Source: Bin87 sp965262485 (GTDB taxonomy: Bacteria > Chloroflexota > Dehalococcoidia > Lucifugimonadales > UBA3495). Taken from it: a DNA stretch of 64,000 nt. A program made the position numbers and the translations under genes. The DNA lies in contig OZ253540.1 of NCBI GenBank assembly GCA_965262485.1, positions 2,046,001 through 2,110,000 on the forward strand. The letters are read 5' to 3'. The notes under the pieces are model-generated. The model was not told the DNA's origin. It did no database searches and worked only from the letters and a program-made list of their open reading frames with translations. Within the stretch, counting starts at the first letter, position 1, and every line of letters starts with the position of its first letter. Shown here piece by piece: positions 1 to 9,066 of the stretch.

Positions 1-2359
1 ATCACCTCTCCATAGCAACTCGGGAGAGGCGGCCGGGGGTTGCGTTTGACCGTCATCCCGTAGCTCATGGTCTCGTTGCCGTCGTCCGAGGTGACGGTCA
101 CCGTCCAGGTGGTGGAACCTACCGGCACGTCGAGCTTCGCCGTCTTGCCGCCGTCCCAGCGGTCGCTGACGGTGTAGGTGCCGGCGGGACCGGTGATCCT
201 GATCGTGGCGCCGCTGGCGTAGGGCGCTGCGTGCAGCGTCAGCTCACTGTAGGAGAAGTCAACCACCGTGAGGTAGTTGGCGGTGTCGTGGTGGAACGCC
301 GGTGTCTTGGTGGTCCCGCCGCCGACCGCCGTCACCAGCCACAGCTGCCGCAGCCGCGCGTCGTCCGCCGCGCCCACCCAACGGCTGATGTCCATTTGGA
401 ACACTCGCCCAATCTCCTCGGCGCAGATGGCATGGCTTTCGCCGCAGTGTTGGGCGCCGCGCACCTGGATGCGCACCGGCTGCGAGGAGGTAGGCGTGAC
501 GGGGATCAGGAAGCGGTGCTGGCTGCCGCCGTCCGCAGTGACGGCGCCCTTGGTCCCGTTGGTGACGACCACGACCGCCGCGACCTGGGAGAGCGGCAAC
601 GAGATGTCCTCGTCGAGGAACCCGAGGGTGACCGTGAAGGGCGTGCTGCCGTCGTGGGACTCGGGGACGGCTAACCATGCCTTCAGGGGCTCCGGATCGC
701 CCCGGGTCAACTTGACGACGTAGACTTGCTTGGTCACCGTGTCCTGGGCCGTCACCGTGAACCGGAGCTCGTTGTTCCCGATCTGGAGCGGGATGTCATT
801 GTTAGCATTAAGGTCGTTGGTGAAATCACTCCCGTTCACGGTGAGTTTAACCGTTGCGCCAGCTGCCGGAACCACGTCGTCCGATTCGGCAAAGACATCC
901 ACGCCCACGGGAACCACGGCCGAATACGACCTGATGGCGGGGTCGAACGCTGGCGTCAGGAATTCGGATAATAAGAACTTATCATTTGCAACGCTATTTT
1001 CTAGAACGAAGTCCAACGAGCTCAGCGTCGCGTCGTCGGAGACGGACACTCCCACCAGTCCCTCGAACAGCTTCACCGTCACGATCTCGTTGACGGCCCA
1101 GTCGATGTCGGAGGTGATGATAGTCAGACTACCGTTGTTACCCGCGGCCAAAACAGCCACGTGCACGTCATCAAGTTGAAGTGTGTAGTTTGAACTGCCG
1201 AGGTCGCCGCTCCACCAAAAATATAGTCCGTTGCCGGCCGGCTGGGATGCTAGGTACCTCACCGAAATGTCCTCGGAGTTGTGGTCGAACTGCCGGGGCG
1301 TGAGCGCGCCATACGCTGCCCCAGCATCGATGTGGCTGTATCCCAAGAAGCCCCCGTCAAAGTTGCTCCCGACGGTCAGGTTCGCGGTCCAGATGGCGTC
1401 GGGGTCTGGGGTCGGCGCTGAGACTGTATGGAACACGTCAACGGTGTAGGTGCGCATGGTGGTGGTGTCTTCCGCCGTGACCGTCACCGTGAGCGTGTTG
1501 GCGCCCTCCGCGAGGTCCAGGGTCGCCTCGCCCGGCGTCGTAGCGTCGGTGTCGCCGGTGATGGCCACCGTGGCCCCATCGCTGGTCGCAATCGCTGCCA
1601 GTGTCACCGGGTCGACACTGTTGGCCACGGACGCCGTGTACTCGAGGGTGTTCCCAATGAAGCCGGGCGACAGGGCGATGGAGTTGCTGCTTGCGTCCGT
1701 GAGGATGAGCGCGCTCAGCGACGCATCAGAATCGGCCTCGTCGATGGTCCCCTTCACCCTGATCTGCAACGCGTACTGCTCCGAAGTCCAGCTGAACCCC
1801 GTTTTGTCCCAACTGTTGTTGCGAATGGACCAGCCCGACTTGGCGCCGCCCTCTGCGTTCGAGGTCGTGTACTTCGGTCGCCCGTCATCTCCGCTCATGT
1901 GTACGGCAAGGAGGTCTCCTTCAGCAGCTTCGTTCCGCTGGGCGCCGTGAACGTATTCACGCCATTCGATGGGCTGGCGGGGCCGGTCAGGTCGACCAAT
2001 TCCGCAGAAGGCTCGCCGGCGCTGTCCACCGACCAAAGGCTGATGGCGACTCCACTAGCGGGAAAGACATTGGACACCTCGAAATCGAAGGCGATCGACG
2101 ACAGCGTGTAGCCGTCTGCGTTATCGCCCGTGGTGAAGGTCTGGGCGTGCTTGTAATCGGCCAGCTGGCCGTGGTAGGTGGTGGAGTCGGCCTCGTTGAT
2201 GTTCCTCACTAGGACAACGGTGGCGTTCTGCGCCTGCGCCGGCATGGTGGACAGGGCCGCGAAGGCCACGAGGGCCAGCGCGGCTGCGGCGTGCCACTGC
2301 GGGGCCAACGCCGTCAGCCGCCGTCCGCCACTCCTGAGACCGTTCCGGGGAAAGTGCAT
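1..2359 (-). CDS. Secreted cadherin-like beta-sandwich protein, frameshifted, runs off the left edge
   Basis: I chose the ATG at 2359 because GGGAGG lies just upstream. It opens a signal peptide with a hydrophobic run and an AQA-type cleavage site, then a beta-rich region. The frame breaks near 1899: the first frame stops at 1895, but the next frame carries the same protein on without a stop to base 1, including the pattern FLTPAFDPAIRSYSAVV typical of cadherin-like beta-sandwich repeats and a repeated VTAxDT motif. Adding one T to a TT run at about 1899 rejoins the halves. Known role of such domains: extracellular adhesion or carbohydrate-surface contact. Inferred: an exported surface protein. 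The C-terminus is outside the window. Whether the shift is real or a consensus error is unresolved. Confidence 0.75.
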
Positions 2360-2760
2360 CGTCAACCTCCCGTTCTTACTGGCTTGCGAAAACTGAAGTA
2401 GTCCACCGGGCCGGCCCCGAGGCTCGCCCGGCATGGCCGGTACCGCGGCTTCACCCGGTCCGTGATGCCGCCCGGCGCGGCCGAGCCTGCGGGCACCGGG
2501 CAGGTTCCGAGTGCTTGTTCAGACAGTGCTTGTTCAGACATGGGTGTCTTTGCGGTTAACCCACCTTCGTCGTGCGTATGTCGTGAATATCCGCATTACC
2601 CCTATGCTCCCTGATTTCCCCTGCCACGGACAATTACCAAATGCCCTACTCAGTGGGGGCATTTGCCCTATTCCGGGGCGCGGTTCGCGCGGTGCTGAAG
2701 AGCGCGGCCCAAGAACTACGGGCAAAACTCTACGGCTTCCGCTGATGGAATATAAGATTT

Positions 2761-2819
2761 GTTTGTACCCGGCATGATGGCTATTTTCGTATCCTTACCA
2801 ACGGGTATGAACGTACCTT
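2761..2819 (+). repeat. Copy A of a duplicated regulatory-looking sequence
   Basis: Shares with 3099-3160 the order TTTGTACC, GGCT.TTTTCGTA, CCTTACCAA, GGGTA and AACGTA in the same spacing. The central palindrome is degraded in this copy. Confidence 0.6.
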
Positions 2820-3098
2820 CCCTGCTATCAGATAGGGCCGCCGCTGGTCGTCATCGGTGCTCAGCGGGTGTTTGTCATAACCCGGTTCGGTAAAGACGGT
2901 AAGTGCGCATTGCGTTGATGCCACCGACAGTCGTGCCTGGGTCTATTGCGCCAATGTCGACCTGGGTTGCCCCAATCGTTCTTGGGGAAAATCCGGATCC
3001 TTGGGGCTTTCCAAACCTTGCGGTTCGGTCATGCTGGAACGAGCGGCCCTTGGGCCACTGTTAGAAACTTCACGTGCTGGGCTGGCGCAACGTAAGGT

Positions 3099-3160
3099 TG
3101 ATTTGTACCGGACGCGAAGGCTGTTTTCGTACCCTTACCAAAGGGTACAAACGTATCTTG
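3099..3160 (+). repeat. Copy B of the duplicated sequence, with intact palindrome
   Basis: Second, better preserved copy of the element at 2761-2819, about 340 bases downstream and in the same orientation, some 140 bases before the kinase start. Confidence 0.6.
3129..3148. promoter_or_regulatory. Candidate operator palindrome
   Basis: GTACCCTTACCAAAGGGTAC is a perfect 8-base inverted repeat around a 4-base centre. Its position upstream of a kinase/regulator operon and its partial duplication suggest a dimer-binding site, possibly for the downstream NarL-type regulator. The binding protein is inferred, not shown. Confidence 0.4.
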
Positions 3161-3298
3161 ACCGCTCCGGCCACGCTGCCACACTGTGTTCTGTATCCAT
3201 TGCCGCATGAGCATATTGAGTAGGAGGTGTGTCGAATACGTCGACATGCACCGGCTGCTGCATCACGGGCGGACATCGCATCGGGAGGACGTTCGAAA

Positions 3299-4529
3299 TT
3301 GCTGAACCAAGCCGCCGTTGCCGTAGCCGCCTTCCGTCAGGGGTTCGGCCGCGTTGACCCGGAGGAGCTGCGCCACGGCGCTGAGATTTCAATCTGGGTG
3401 CGGTGGTTCGGGATTGCGGTCTGTCTGGTAATCGTCACCTACCAGGCTGACCATTCTGAATCCGGCTACCTCCTGGACGTGCTTTACCACCTGGTGCCTA
3501 TGGCGTTGAATGGCTACGTCCATTACGCATTTGGACCAACCGCACGGTGACCTGGTACTGGCTGCTGGCGCTTAGTCTGATGGATCTGGCCCAAGCGTCC
3601 ATCGCCACTGCGATCACCGGCGGTTTCGTAAGCCCGTTCTTCGTTTTCTGTTTCCCTGCGGTAAGCGTGTTCGCATCGGTCTTCACCTCCCCTCGCATCA
3701 TCTTCTGCTGGACCACGTTGGTAGCCACCCTCCACACCGTGTTGTGCCTGGTCGTGGGCCCAGGACTGGACTTCGACGGGCGGGACGAGGTGGTCCTGTT
3801 CGCCAGGCTCGCCGCCCTGTATTCCGTTTCCGTGACCGTCACCTGATCACCCGGTCAGAGCGTATCCGCCGGAGAGTGGCGGTACAGCGGGAGCGGGAGC
3901 TGCAGCAGGAACGCATCGAGTTGTCGAAGTCCATTCATGACACCGTCGCCCAGTCCGCCTACCTGATCGGCTTGGGCATCGAAACCGCCATTGAACTGAC
4001 GGACCAATCGAATCGGGAATTGGTGGACAAGCTGCAGGCGACCCACGACCTGTCGAAGTCAGCCGTCTGGGAGTTGAGGTATCCCATCGACGGTGGTCTC
4101 ATCTTCGAGGGCCGGGACCTGGCCGGGGCGCTGCGGTCCCACGCGGCGACGTTCACCACCATCACCTCGATCCCCGCCGACCTGGTGCAACTGGGCAGTG
4201 AGCCGCCGCTTTCGCGGGTCACCCGAGGTCTGCTCTTCTCCATAGCCCACAACGCGATGACCAACGCGTTTCGGCACTCCCATGCCAACCGGGTTACCAT
4301 TACGCTGGACTGCCAGCCGGACCGCCTTAGAATGTCCGTCGCGGAGGACGGCGTCGGCTTGCCCGACGACTACGCCGAGCGGGGCCACGGCTTCCGCAAC
4401 ATGAGGGCGGGTGCCCAGCGCATCGGCGGCGCCCTTGAAGTGGCGACGGGCGGGCCCGGACCAGGCACGACGGTAACCTGCGTGATTCACCATGACCTAC
4501 TTCATGACCAACCTCGAGGAGGCCGGTAA
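3299..4529 (+). pseudogene. NarL-family membrane sensor histidine kinase, two frameshifts
   Basis: Three consecutive frames encode one kinase. Part 1 (to 3550) has a membrane segment at ISIWVRWFGIAVCLVIV. Part 2 (3547-3846) adds further hydrophobic helices. Part 3 (to 4529) has the HisKA_3 box ELSKSIHDTVAQSAYL with the phospho-accepting His, then an ATPase domain with an N-box (HNAMTNAFRHS) and a G-box (DGVGLPDD). One T added near 3532 and one C near 3841 restore a single frame. I prefer a TTG start at 3299, preceded by GGGAGGA; GTG at 3227 overlaps another Shine-Dalgarno-like AGGAGG. The regulator gene follows at once. Known role: phosphorylates a LuxR-type partner. It could be a decayed gene or an intact gene with consensus indels. 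Confidence 0.75.
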
Positions 4530-4530
4530 G

Positions 4531-5192
4531 TTGACTGCTCCCACACCAGCCAGGGTAATGCTCGTGGACGACCACCCGATTATGCGCGATGGCCTGCAGG
4601 AGGTGCTGGAACGCTCCGGGGAGTTCGAAGTGGTGGGCCAGGCCGGAGACGGTGTGGCGGCGGTGGAGGCAGCCCAGAGTCTGCAGCCCGACGTGATCAT
4701 CATGGACGTGCTCATGCCGCTCAAAAACGGCATCGACGCCTGTCGGGAGATCATGTACCTGCTGCCCGACACCCGGGTGCTCATGCTGACGGCCTCCACC
4801 GAGGAGCATGCGGTCATCGAGGCCATCGCCGCCGGCGCCACGGGCTATCTGCAGAAGTTCTCCGGCAAGGAGCAACTACTGGCTGCGGTCCGCGGCGTTG
4901 CCGCCGGCCAGTATCTCGTCCCCAACGACGCGATGCGACGGGTGTTCACCACATTACGTGCCATGTCGATGCAGGTTGTCCCTCCGCCGGAGCGTCTGAC
5001 GACGCGAGAGCGGGAAATACTGACGCTGTTTGCGCAGGGACTGTCCTATGCGGAGATCGCCGAGGCCAGAGGCAACCGGCCATTGACCATCCGCAATGCC
5101 ATCTATGGCATTCAGGAGAATTGGGGGCCAAATCGAAACAGGACATCGTGGTGTGGGCCGTGCGAAACGGCCTGCTGGACCCGTACCAATAA
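4531..5192 (+). CDS. NarL/FixJ-type response regulator, one frameshift near its end
   Basis: An N-terminal receiver domain (RVMLVDDHP with the acidic pair, IIMDVLMP with the phospho-Asp, MLTAST, and a Lys in YLQKFSG) is followed by a LuxR-type DNA-binding domain (LTTREREILTLFAQGLSYAEIAE). The start is probably TTG at 4531, one base after the kinase stop and downstream of GAGGAGG; an in-frame ATG at 4492 overlaps the kinase. After LTIRNAIYGIQE the frame slips: adding one A to the AA at about 5119 gives a normal LuxR ending (KLGAKSKQDIVVWAVRNG) and a TAA at 5190. Without this repair the protein runs to 5298 with an unrelated tail that crosses the terminator. It forms an operon with the preceding kinase. 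Confidence 0.8.
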
Positions 5193-5215
5193 TCACGCCA
5201 GGTGGGTGCCTCTGA

Positions 5216-5253
5216 TAAAACAAGGCCGGGGATCAGTCCCCGGCCTTGTTTTT
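5216..5253. terminator. Bidirectional intrinsic terminator
   Basis: ACAAGGCCGGGGA and its complement TCCCCGGCCTTGT form a 13-bp stem with a 4-base loop, flanked by AAAA on one side and TTTTT on the other. It serves the convergent regulator (+) and cadherin/propeller remnant (-), and fixes the true end of the regulator upstream of it. Confidence 0.9.
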
Positions 5254-5273
5254 GGCGTTCCCGTCCAGGCGGC

Positions 5274-6908
5274 TTACCTGAGCACGACGTATCCGTAGAT
5301 GGTGTCGTTCACCTGGTCGAGCGCCCACAGGTTGAAGCCGTCCGAGTCAATGCCGGTGGGGCCATAGTTCTCGGTCGCGGTCTGGATGTCCAGGCCTGGC
5401 TTGCGTGCGCCGGTTGCCGAGTCGTAGGCTCGGATGAAGTCGCTGCGCCAGTAGCTGATCCAGATGGTCTCGTCGTTGAGCCACAGGTCGGTCATCTGCT
5501 TGTTCAGACGGTCGATGTTGTTGATGTCTTGACTGCTCGAGTGGCTCTTGCTCTCGATGTCGTACGCGTACACCTTGTCGTCGCCGTTGTCGGCAACATA
5601 GAGCCGGCCGTCTTTTCCGCTCAACCCCGCCGGGTTGGCGTTGGCCCTGGCGAGGGTGATGTCCTTCGATTGCTCGCGGCTGCCGTCGGACAGCGAGTAG
5701 CCATAGATCTTCCCCTTCAAGTTGGCGCTGCCTTCGTTGATGACCAGGAGGTACAGCGTGGTGCCGTCGCTCCAAACGCCCTTGGGTGCCGGGAACCGTG
5801 GCGTCGGTATCTGAAGTTCCAGTCGGTCAGGGTGGCTTGGGTTTCCTGGTCGTAGAACAGCACCCAGTCTTCGGTTCCGCTGTTGGTCGTGACCGCGATG
5901 TCGGTGCTGACCCACAGCCCGTATGGGCGGGTCTGGCTCGATGCCGGTTCCACGACGATGTTCGGGTTGACCATCGTCATGCTGAGCGACAGCGTGTCGT
6001 CGGCGGAGTCGTCCTCGTTCCGCTCTCCGTCCAGCCCGTCCGTGACGCTGATGGTGGCCGTGTAGGTGGTGTCCACCATCATGTCGGCGCTGCCCATCAG
6101 CACCTCGCCTGTCTCGGCGTTGATCGTGAAGGCGTTGTCGGTGTCGGACACTATTGAGTACGTGAGCACATCCACGTTCGGGTCCGTCGCCGTGAACGGC
6201 GGCGCGACGCGCACGCCCTCGCGTACGTTGATGCTGATGTTGAAGGTCGTGGGTGGCCTCGTCAAACGACGGGGCGCGGTTGGGCTCTGGCTGCACGTCT
6301 CCGGTGATGGCGGACCCGGTGTCCGTTTCGGTGCCGTATCCGTCGGTGTAGGTGACGTTGACCCTCAGGTACAGGTCGACGTCGTCGGCCGTTGGTGTGT
6401 AGGCAGCGTCCGTCGCGTCGGCGATGTTCGTCCATGGGCCGGCCTCGCTGTCGGCAGATTGCCATTGCCAGCTTTCGCCCGCGACGTCAACGTCCGGGTC
6501 CGTGAGCGTGGCGGTGATGGCCGTGTCGGCTTCCGGCTTTCCGGTCGAGTCGAATGAGACCGTTCCCGGCTCCTCGACGTTCTGTACCGTGACGGTGACC
6601 GTGATTTCATCACTGCCGCCCGCTGGGTAGCTGGCGTTGGCCGTGAAACTGTGCGAACTCCTGGCCTCCTGGTCCAGTGTTTCGGCTGCCGTGATCTATC
6701 CGTTGGTGTTCACCGCGAAGCTGGCAGCGTCGTCGCACTCCAGAGAGTAGGAGACGGTGTCATGGTTGGGGTCGGTCGCCACAACGGCGGACCCTATGTT
6801 GGCGCCGATGGCGTTGTTCTCGTCGATGCTGACGTCCATCGGACTCGTGGTCGCGAAGGTCGGCGGGTTGCGGCTGTCGACGTTCAGGGGAAATGTCCGC
6901 CTAAGCGT
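5274..6908 (-). pseudogene. Truncated cadherin-repeat plus beta-propeller surface protein
   Basis: Reading down from 6908: cadherin-type repeats (VSIDENNAIGANIGSAV, then TATDPN), an Ig-like unit (GESWQWQSADSEAGPWTNIA), another cadherin repeat (APSFDEAT, then INVREGVRVAPPFTATDPN) and a C-terminal propeller-like part (WSDGTTLYLL, GRLYVADNGDDKVYAY, ETIWISYW). The gene has no start or signal peptide: the frame is closed by a TGA at 6909-6911. There is an in-frame TAG at 6696-6698 where Gln is expected (NG*ITAAETLD), one extra C near 6252 and one missing T near 5814. Loss of the 5' end, a nonsense codon and two indels together make a real pseudogene likely. It belongs to the same broad family as the proteins at 1-2359 and 46.9-48.6 kb. 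Confidence 0.75.
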
Positions 6909-6961
6909 TCAGCAAGAATGTCACCTGTCTAATCCGGGATCGTATCAGATGTCGACAGCCC

Positions 6962-6991
6962 CAGTGGTACGTTTTGCCGCCGCCCGTGACA
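6962..6991. repeat. 30-base direct repeat, copy 1
   Basis: Differs from 8106-8135 at one base. This copy lies just upstream of the truncated cadherin gene. The other copy lies inside the UvrD remnant. Confidence 0.6.
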
Positions 6992-7129
6992 CCTGCTCTG
7001 GGCCATCATGGCCTGGCTACTCGCTTGGTAGTCCGTCGCGGTCGTCATGCTGCGCATTCTCGTTGCTCTGCGTACTCGCCATTCTATTACGGTGCTGACC
7101 GGTTGGCACGTCTTTCGTGTCTTCGATTT

Positions 7130-7258
7130 CTGAGAGGGTGTGTGACTATTGGGTTTTCACCCCTATCCTAACCTTACCCCATCAAGGGGAAGGGACCGAG
7201 TTCGCGGTAATTCGGGCACAACGGCGTGATAAAGCAGATTTGTCACACACCCTCTGAG
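7130..7258. mobile_element. MITE-like element of about 129 bases
   Basis: Ends are CTGAGAGGGTGTGTGAC and GTCACACACCCTCTGAG, 17-base inverted repeats with one mismatch. There is no coding capacity inside. It sits about 30 bases beyond the stop of the nuclease gene at 7290. Confidence 0.65.
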
Positions 7259-7289
7259 TCCAGCTTCGCGGTGGCGGCCACTGGTGTGA

Positions 7290-8012
7290 TCAGAAGTCGG
7301 CGGTCGTTTCCGCTCTGGGCTCCGCGTCGCCGTCCACGCGCTCAGGGCAGTCTGCGGCGCTGATGTCGCAGAACCGGCATTCCTGTCTGCTCGGCACTCG
7401 GGCGGGCGGCTTGTCGGCCGCCAGTCGGCGGATCAACGCTCCCAGCTTCCGTATGAACTGGTCGTCCACAGCCTCAGTCGGTATGCGGACCGTGTGGTAG
7501 AGGTAGGTGGCCTGCCCCCTGAGTTTGAGAGTCCGGTAACGCTCCAGCGCTCTCGGGATGGCGTACAGGTAAATCATCACCTGTACGACGTGACTGGGGC
7601 TGTCCTGCCCGGTCTTCGCGTCGACGATGACCGCTTGGCCGCCCCGCTGCGTGATCAGGTCGGGCTGGCCCGCCAGCGTTGCTGACCTGCCGCGGAGTTC
7701 GAAGCTGTTCTGTCCTTCGATGTTCACATCAAAGCCACCGTGCTTCCAGTTTGCTTTTCGCTTGTTGAGGAGCGCGGTGTGGTTCAGCATCCACTCGGCT
7801 TGGTTGAACTCGGACGGGGTTCTGGTCCAGTCCTGGTAATGGGCCTTGAACCAGACGGCCCATTCGCACGAGTTCTCGCCGGTCAGCAGCCTGGGCAGCC
7901 AGGTGGCGCAGATGTAGGGGTGTTCGCGGCGCTGGGCCAAGGTCTGTTCACTGGAAGTGGGCTGGTGTCGGCGCTCTTCAGTCCAGTTTATTTCGGTGTC
8001 CGTCGAGCCCAC
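7290..8012 (-). CDS. Cas4/RecB-like PD-(D/E)XK nuclease with predicted Fe-S cluster
   Basis: 240 residues. Motif II Asp118 (AGQPDLI), motif III Asp131-x-Lys133 (VIVDAKTG) and Gln144 (VVQVMIYLY) give a complete PD-(D/E)XK active site. Cys35 near the start and Cys212, Cys215 and Cys221 at the C-terminus match the four-Cys arrangement that binds a 4Fe-4S cluster in Cas4 and AddB-type nucleases. No CRISPR array or cas gene is nearby. It is preceded on the same strand by a UvrD-type helicase remnant whose frame overlaps its GTG start by about 25 bases, so a helicase-nuclease pair is a reasonable origin. Role inferred: DNA end processing, possibly in defence or recombination of the accessory island. 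Confidence 0.75.
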   Translation of the reverse strand: MGSTDTEINWTEERRHQPTSSEQTLAQRREHPYICATWLPRLLTGENSCEWAVWFKAHYQDWTRTPSEFNQAEWMLNHTALLNKRKANWKHGGFDVNIEGQNSFELRGRSATLAGQPDLITQRGGQAVIVDAKTGQDSPSHVVQVMIYLYAIPRALERYRTLKLRGQATYLYHTVRIPTEAVDDQFIRKLGALIRRLAADKPPARVPSRQECRFCDISAADCPERVDGDAEPRAETTADF

Positions 8013-8526
8013 AAGGGGCGCCTGTCATCAAATAGTGAACCAGCGTGTAAACGGTGGCCGTAAAGTGGGCCATGTGGGCAGCTTGATCGTCGGGTTGCGA
8101 TAACGCAGTGGTACGTTTTGCCGCCGCCCTTGACAGGGTCGTTCGCTGCAATGACGGTGATACCTTCGTCGCCCGCTTGGCTGTGGGCTATCAAGCCGCG
8201 TCTCGTCTGCTCGGGGTTGAGTTGGACGAACGTTGACGACGGTTTGAGAATGCCGTCGCCGAAGCGGAATGTCCGCGTCAGGTTCTCCCGCTGAGTGTAG
8301 CCCAGGTGCTGCTCGCACTCGTGTATCAGCCCGACGTGGCTGCCCGCGAACCGGTAGATGGACTGCCGTCGTCGCCCACTAGGAAGTAGGCCAGGTCTGG
8401 CTTTTTCAACGCTTTGGCCAACTCCAAGCGCTTCTGCGGCGGGCGTTGCCCAAGGGGACCATGTGGTCGATGCCTAGCTTGCCGGGATCGGATACAACAG
8501 TGTTGGTGTTTGAGGTATATTGGTGT
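7988..8526 (-). pseudogene. UvrD/Rep-family helicase fragment
   Basis: Only an internal part of an SF1 helicase is present. Visible motifs are DLAYFLVGDD then QSIYRFAG (motif III region), ENLTRTFRFGDGIL (motif IV region) and EGITVIAANDP. The frame opens only after a TGA near 8527, with no Walker A segment and no start. Two single-base losses, near 8429 and near 8367 (CC to C before GGCAG), break it further. The 3' end overlaps the start of the Cas4-like nuclease and carries one copy of a 30-base repeat in the stretch coding KGGGKTYHC. It is most likely a remnant of a helicase that worked with that nuclease. Confidence 0.6.
8106..8135. repeat. 30-base direct repeat, copy 2
   Basis: CAGTGGTACGTTTTGCCGCC followed by GCCCTTGACA; matches 6962-6991 except for one base. 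It lies within the UvrD remnant. Confidence 0.6.
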
Positions 8527-8637
8527 CAGTTCAGGTTGTTTCGGTCCGCCTTCCTTGGGTATTGGAAATCACTTTGCCCGGCGAAATCAGGCCTAAAAAT
8601 ATGCAACGTGATAGACAAAACCTTTGGAGGAATAATC

Positions 8638-8934
8638 GTGGCCCTTTCTGACATTACCCTGGAATGCAGCGACTGCGGCTCGGATTTCGTGTTCACAGTA
8701 GGTGAGCAGGAGTTTCATGCTTCTCGCGGCTTCACCAACAACCCCAGGCGCTGCACGTCGTGCCGCAACGCCCGTCGAAGTCAGCCTCGAGACGGTGGCG
8801 GCTATGGTGGCGGTCAACGTGAGATGTTCACCGTTGTGTGCGCCAGCTGTGGCGCTGACGCCACGGTGCCGTTCCGCCCGAGCGGTGACCGGCCGGTCTA
8901 CTGCAGCGATTGTTTCAACCGCATGCGGAACTAA
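8638..8934 (+). CDS. Double zinc-ribbon protein with CxxC-x17-CxxC domain
   Basis: 98 residues from a GTG at 8638, chosen because TTTGGAGGAATAATC precedes it; a longer frame from 8446 lacks such a signal. Two zinc ribbons are visible: Cys10/Cys13 with Cys39/Cys42 (LECSDCGSDFVFT, then RCTSCRN), and Cys68/Cys71 with Cys89/Cys92 (VVCASCGAD, then YCSDCF). Exactly 17 residues lie between the CxxC pairs of the second ribbon, which defines the CxxC-x17-CxxC family. A Gly/Arg-rich linker (RDGGGYGGGQ) joins them, suggesting nucleic-acid contact. Members are common in Chloroflexota and candidate phyla; their function is unknown. It stands alone, with a hairpin after it. Confidence 0.85.
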   Translation: MALSDITLECSDCGSDFVFTVGEQEFHASRGFTNNPRRCTSCRNARRSQPRDGGGYGGGQREMFTVVCASCGADATVPFRPSGDRPVYCSDCFNRMRN

Positions 8935-8970
8935 ACGCGGCGTAGTTCCGTTATTCGCTGGTGTACTAAA

Positions 8971-9015
8971 GCATCTCGCCGTCCATTCTTTGACAATGGC
9001 GGCGAGATGCACGTT
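8971..9015. terminator. Hairpin terminator after the zinc-ribbon gene
   Basis: GCATCTCGCCG and CGGCGAGATGC form an 11-bp stem around an 18-base loop that has a further short pairing, followed by a T-containing tail (ACGTTTTGATTTTG). Confidence 0.65.
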
Positions 9016-9066
9016 TTGATTTTGTCCTAGCAGGCTGGAAGGGATCCAGGTGCCGTTATGGCAATT

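Larger units (their letters stand above)
2360..3298. other. Long non-coding interval upstream of the sensor kinase
   Basis: About 940 bases lie between two divergently transcribed units. I find no convincing gene. It holds two diverged copies of a roughly 60-base sequence (2761-2819 and 3099-3160), listed separately, and is the likely promoter region for both the secreted protein and the kinase operon. Confidence 0.6.

Noticed and set aside
5202..5298. Extended C-terminus of the NarL-type regulator
   Set aside because: The extension results from the slip near 5119 and crosses a strong terminator; the repaired frame gives a standard LuxR ending at 5192.
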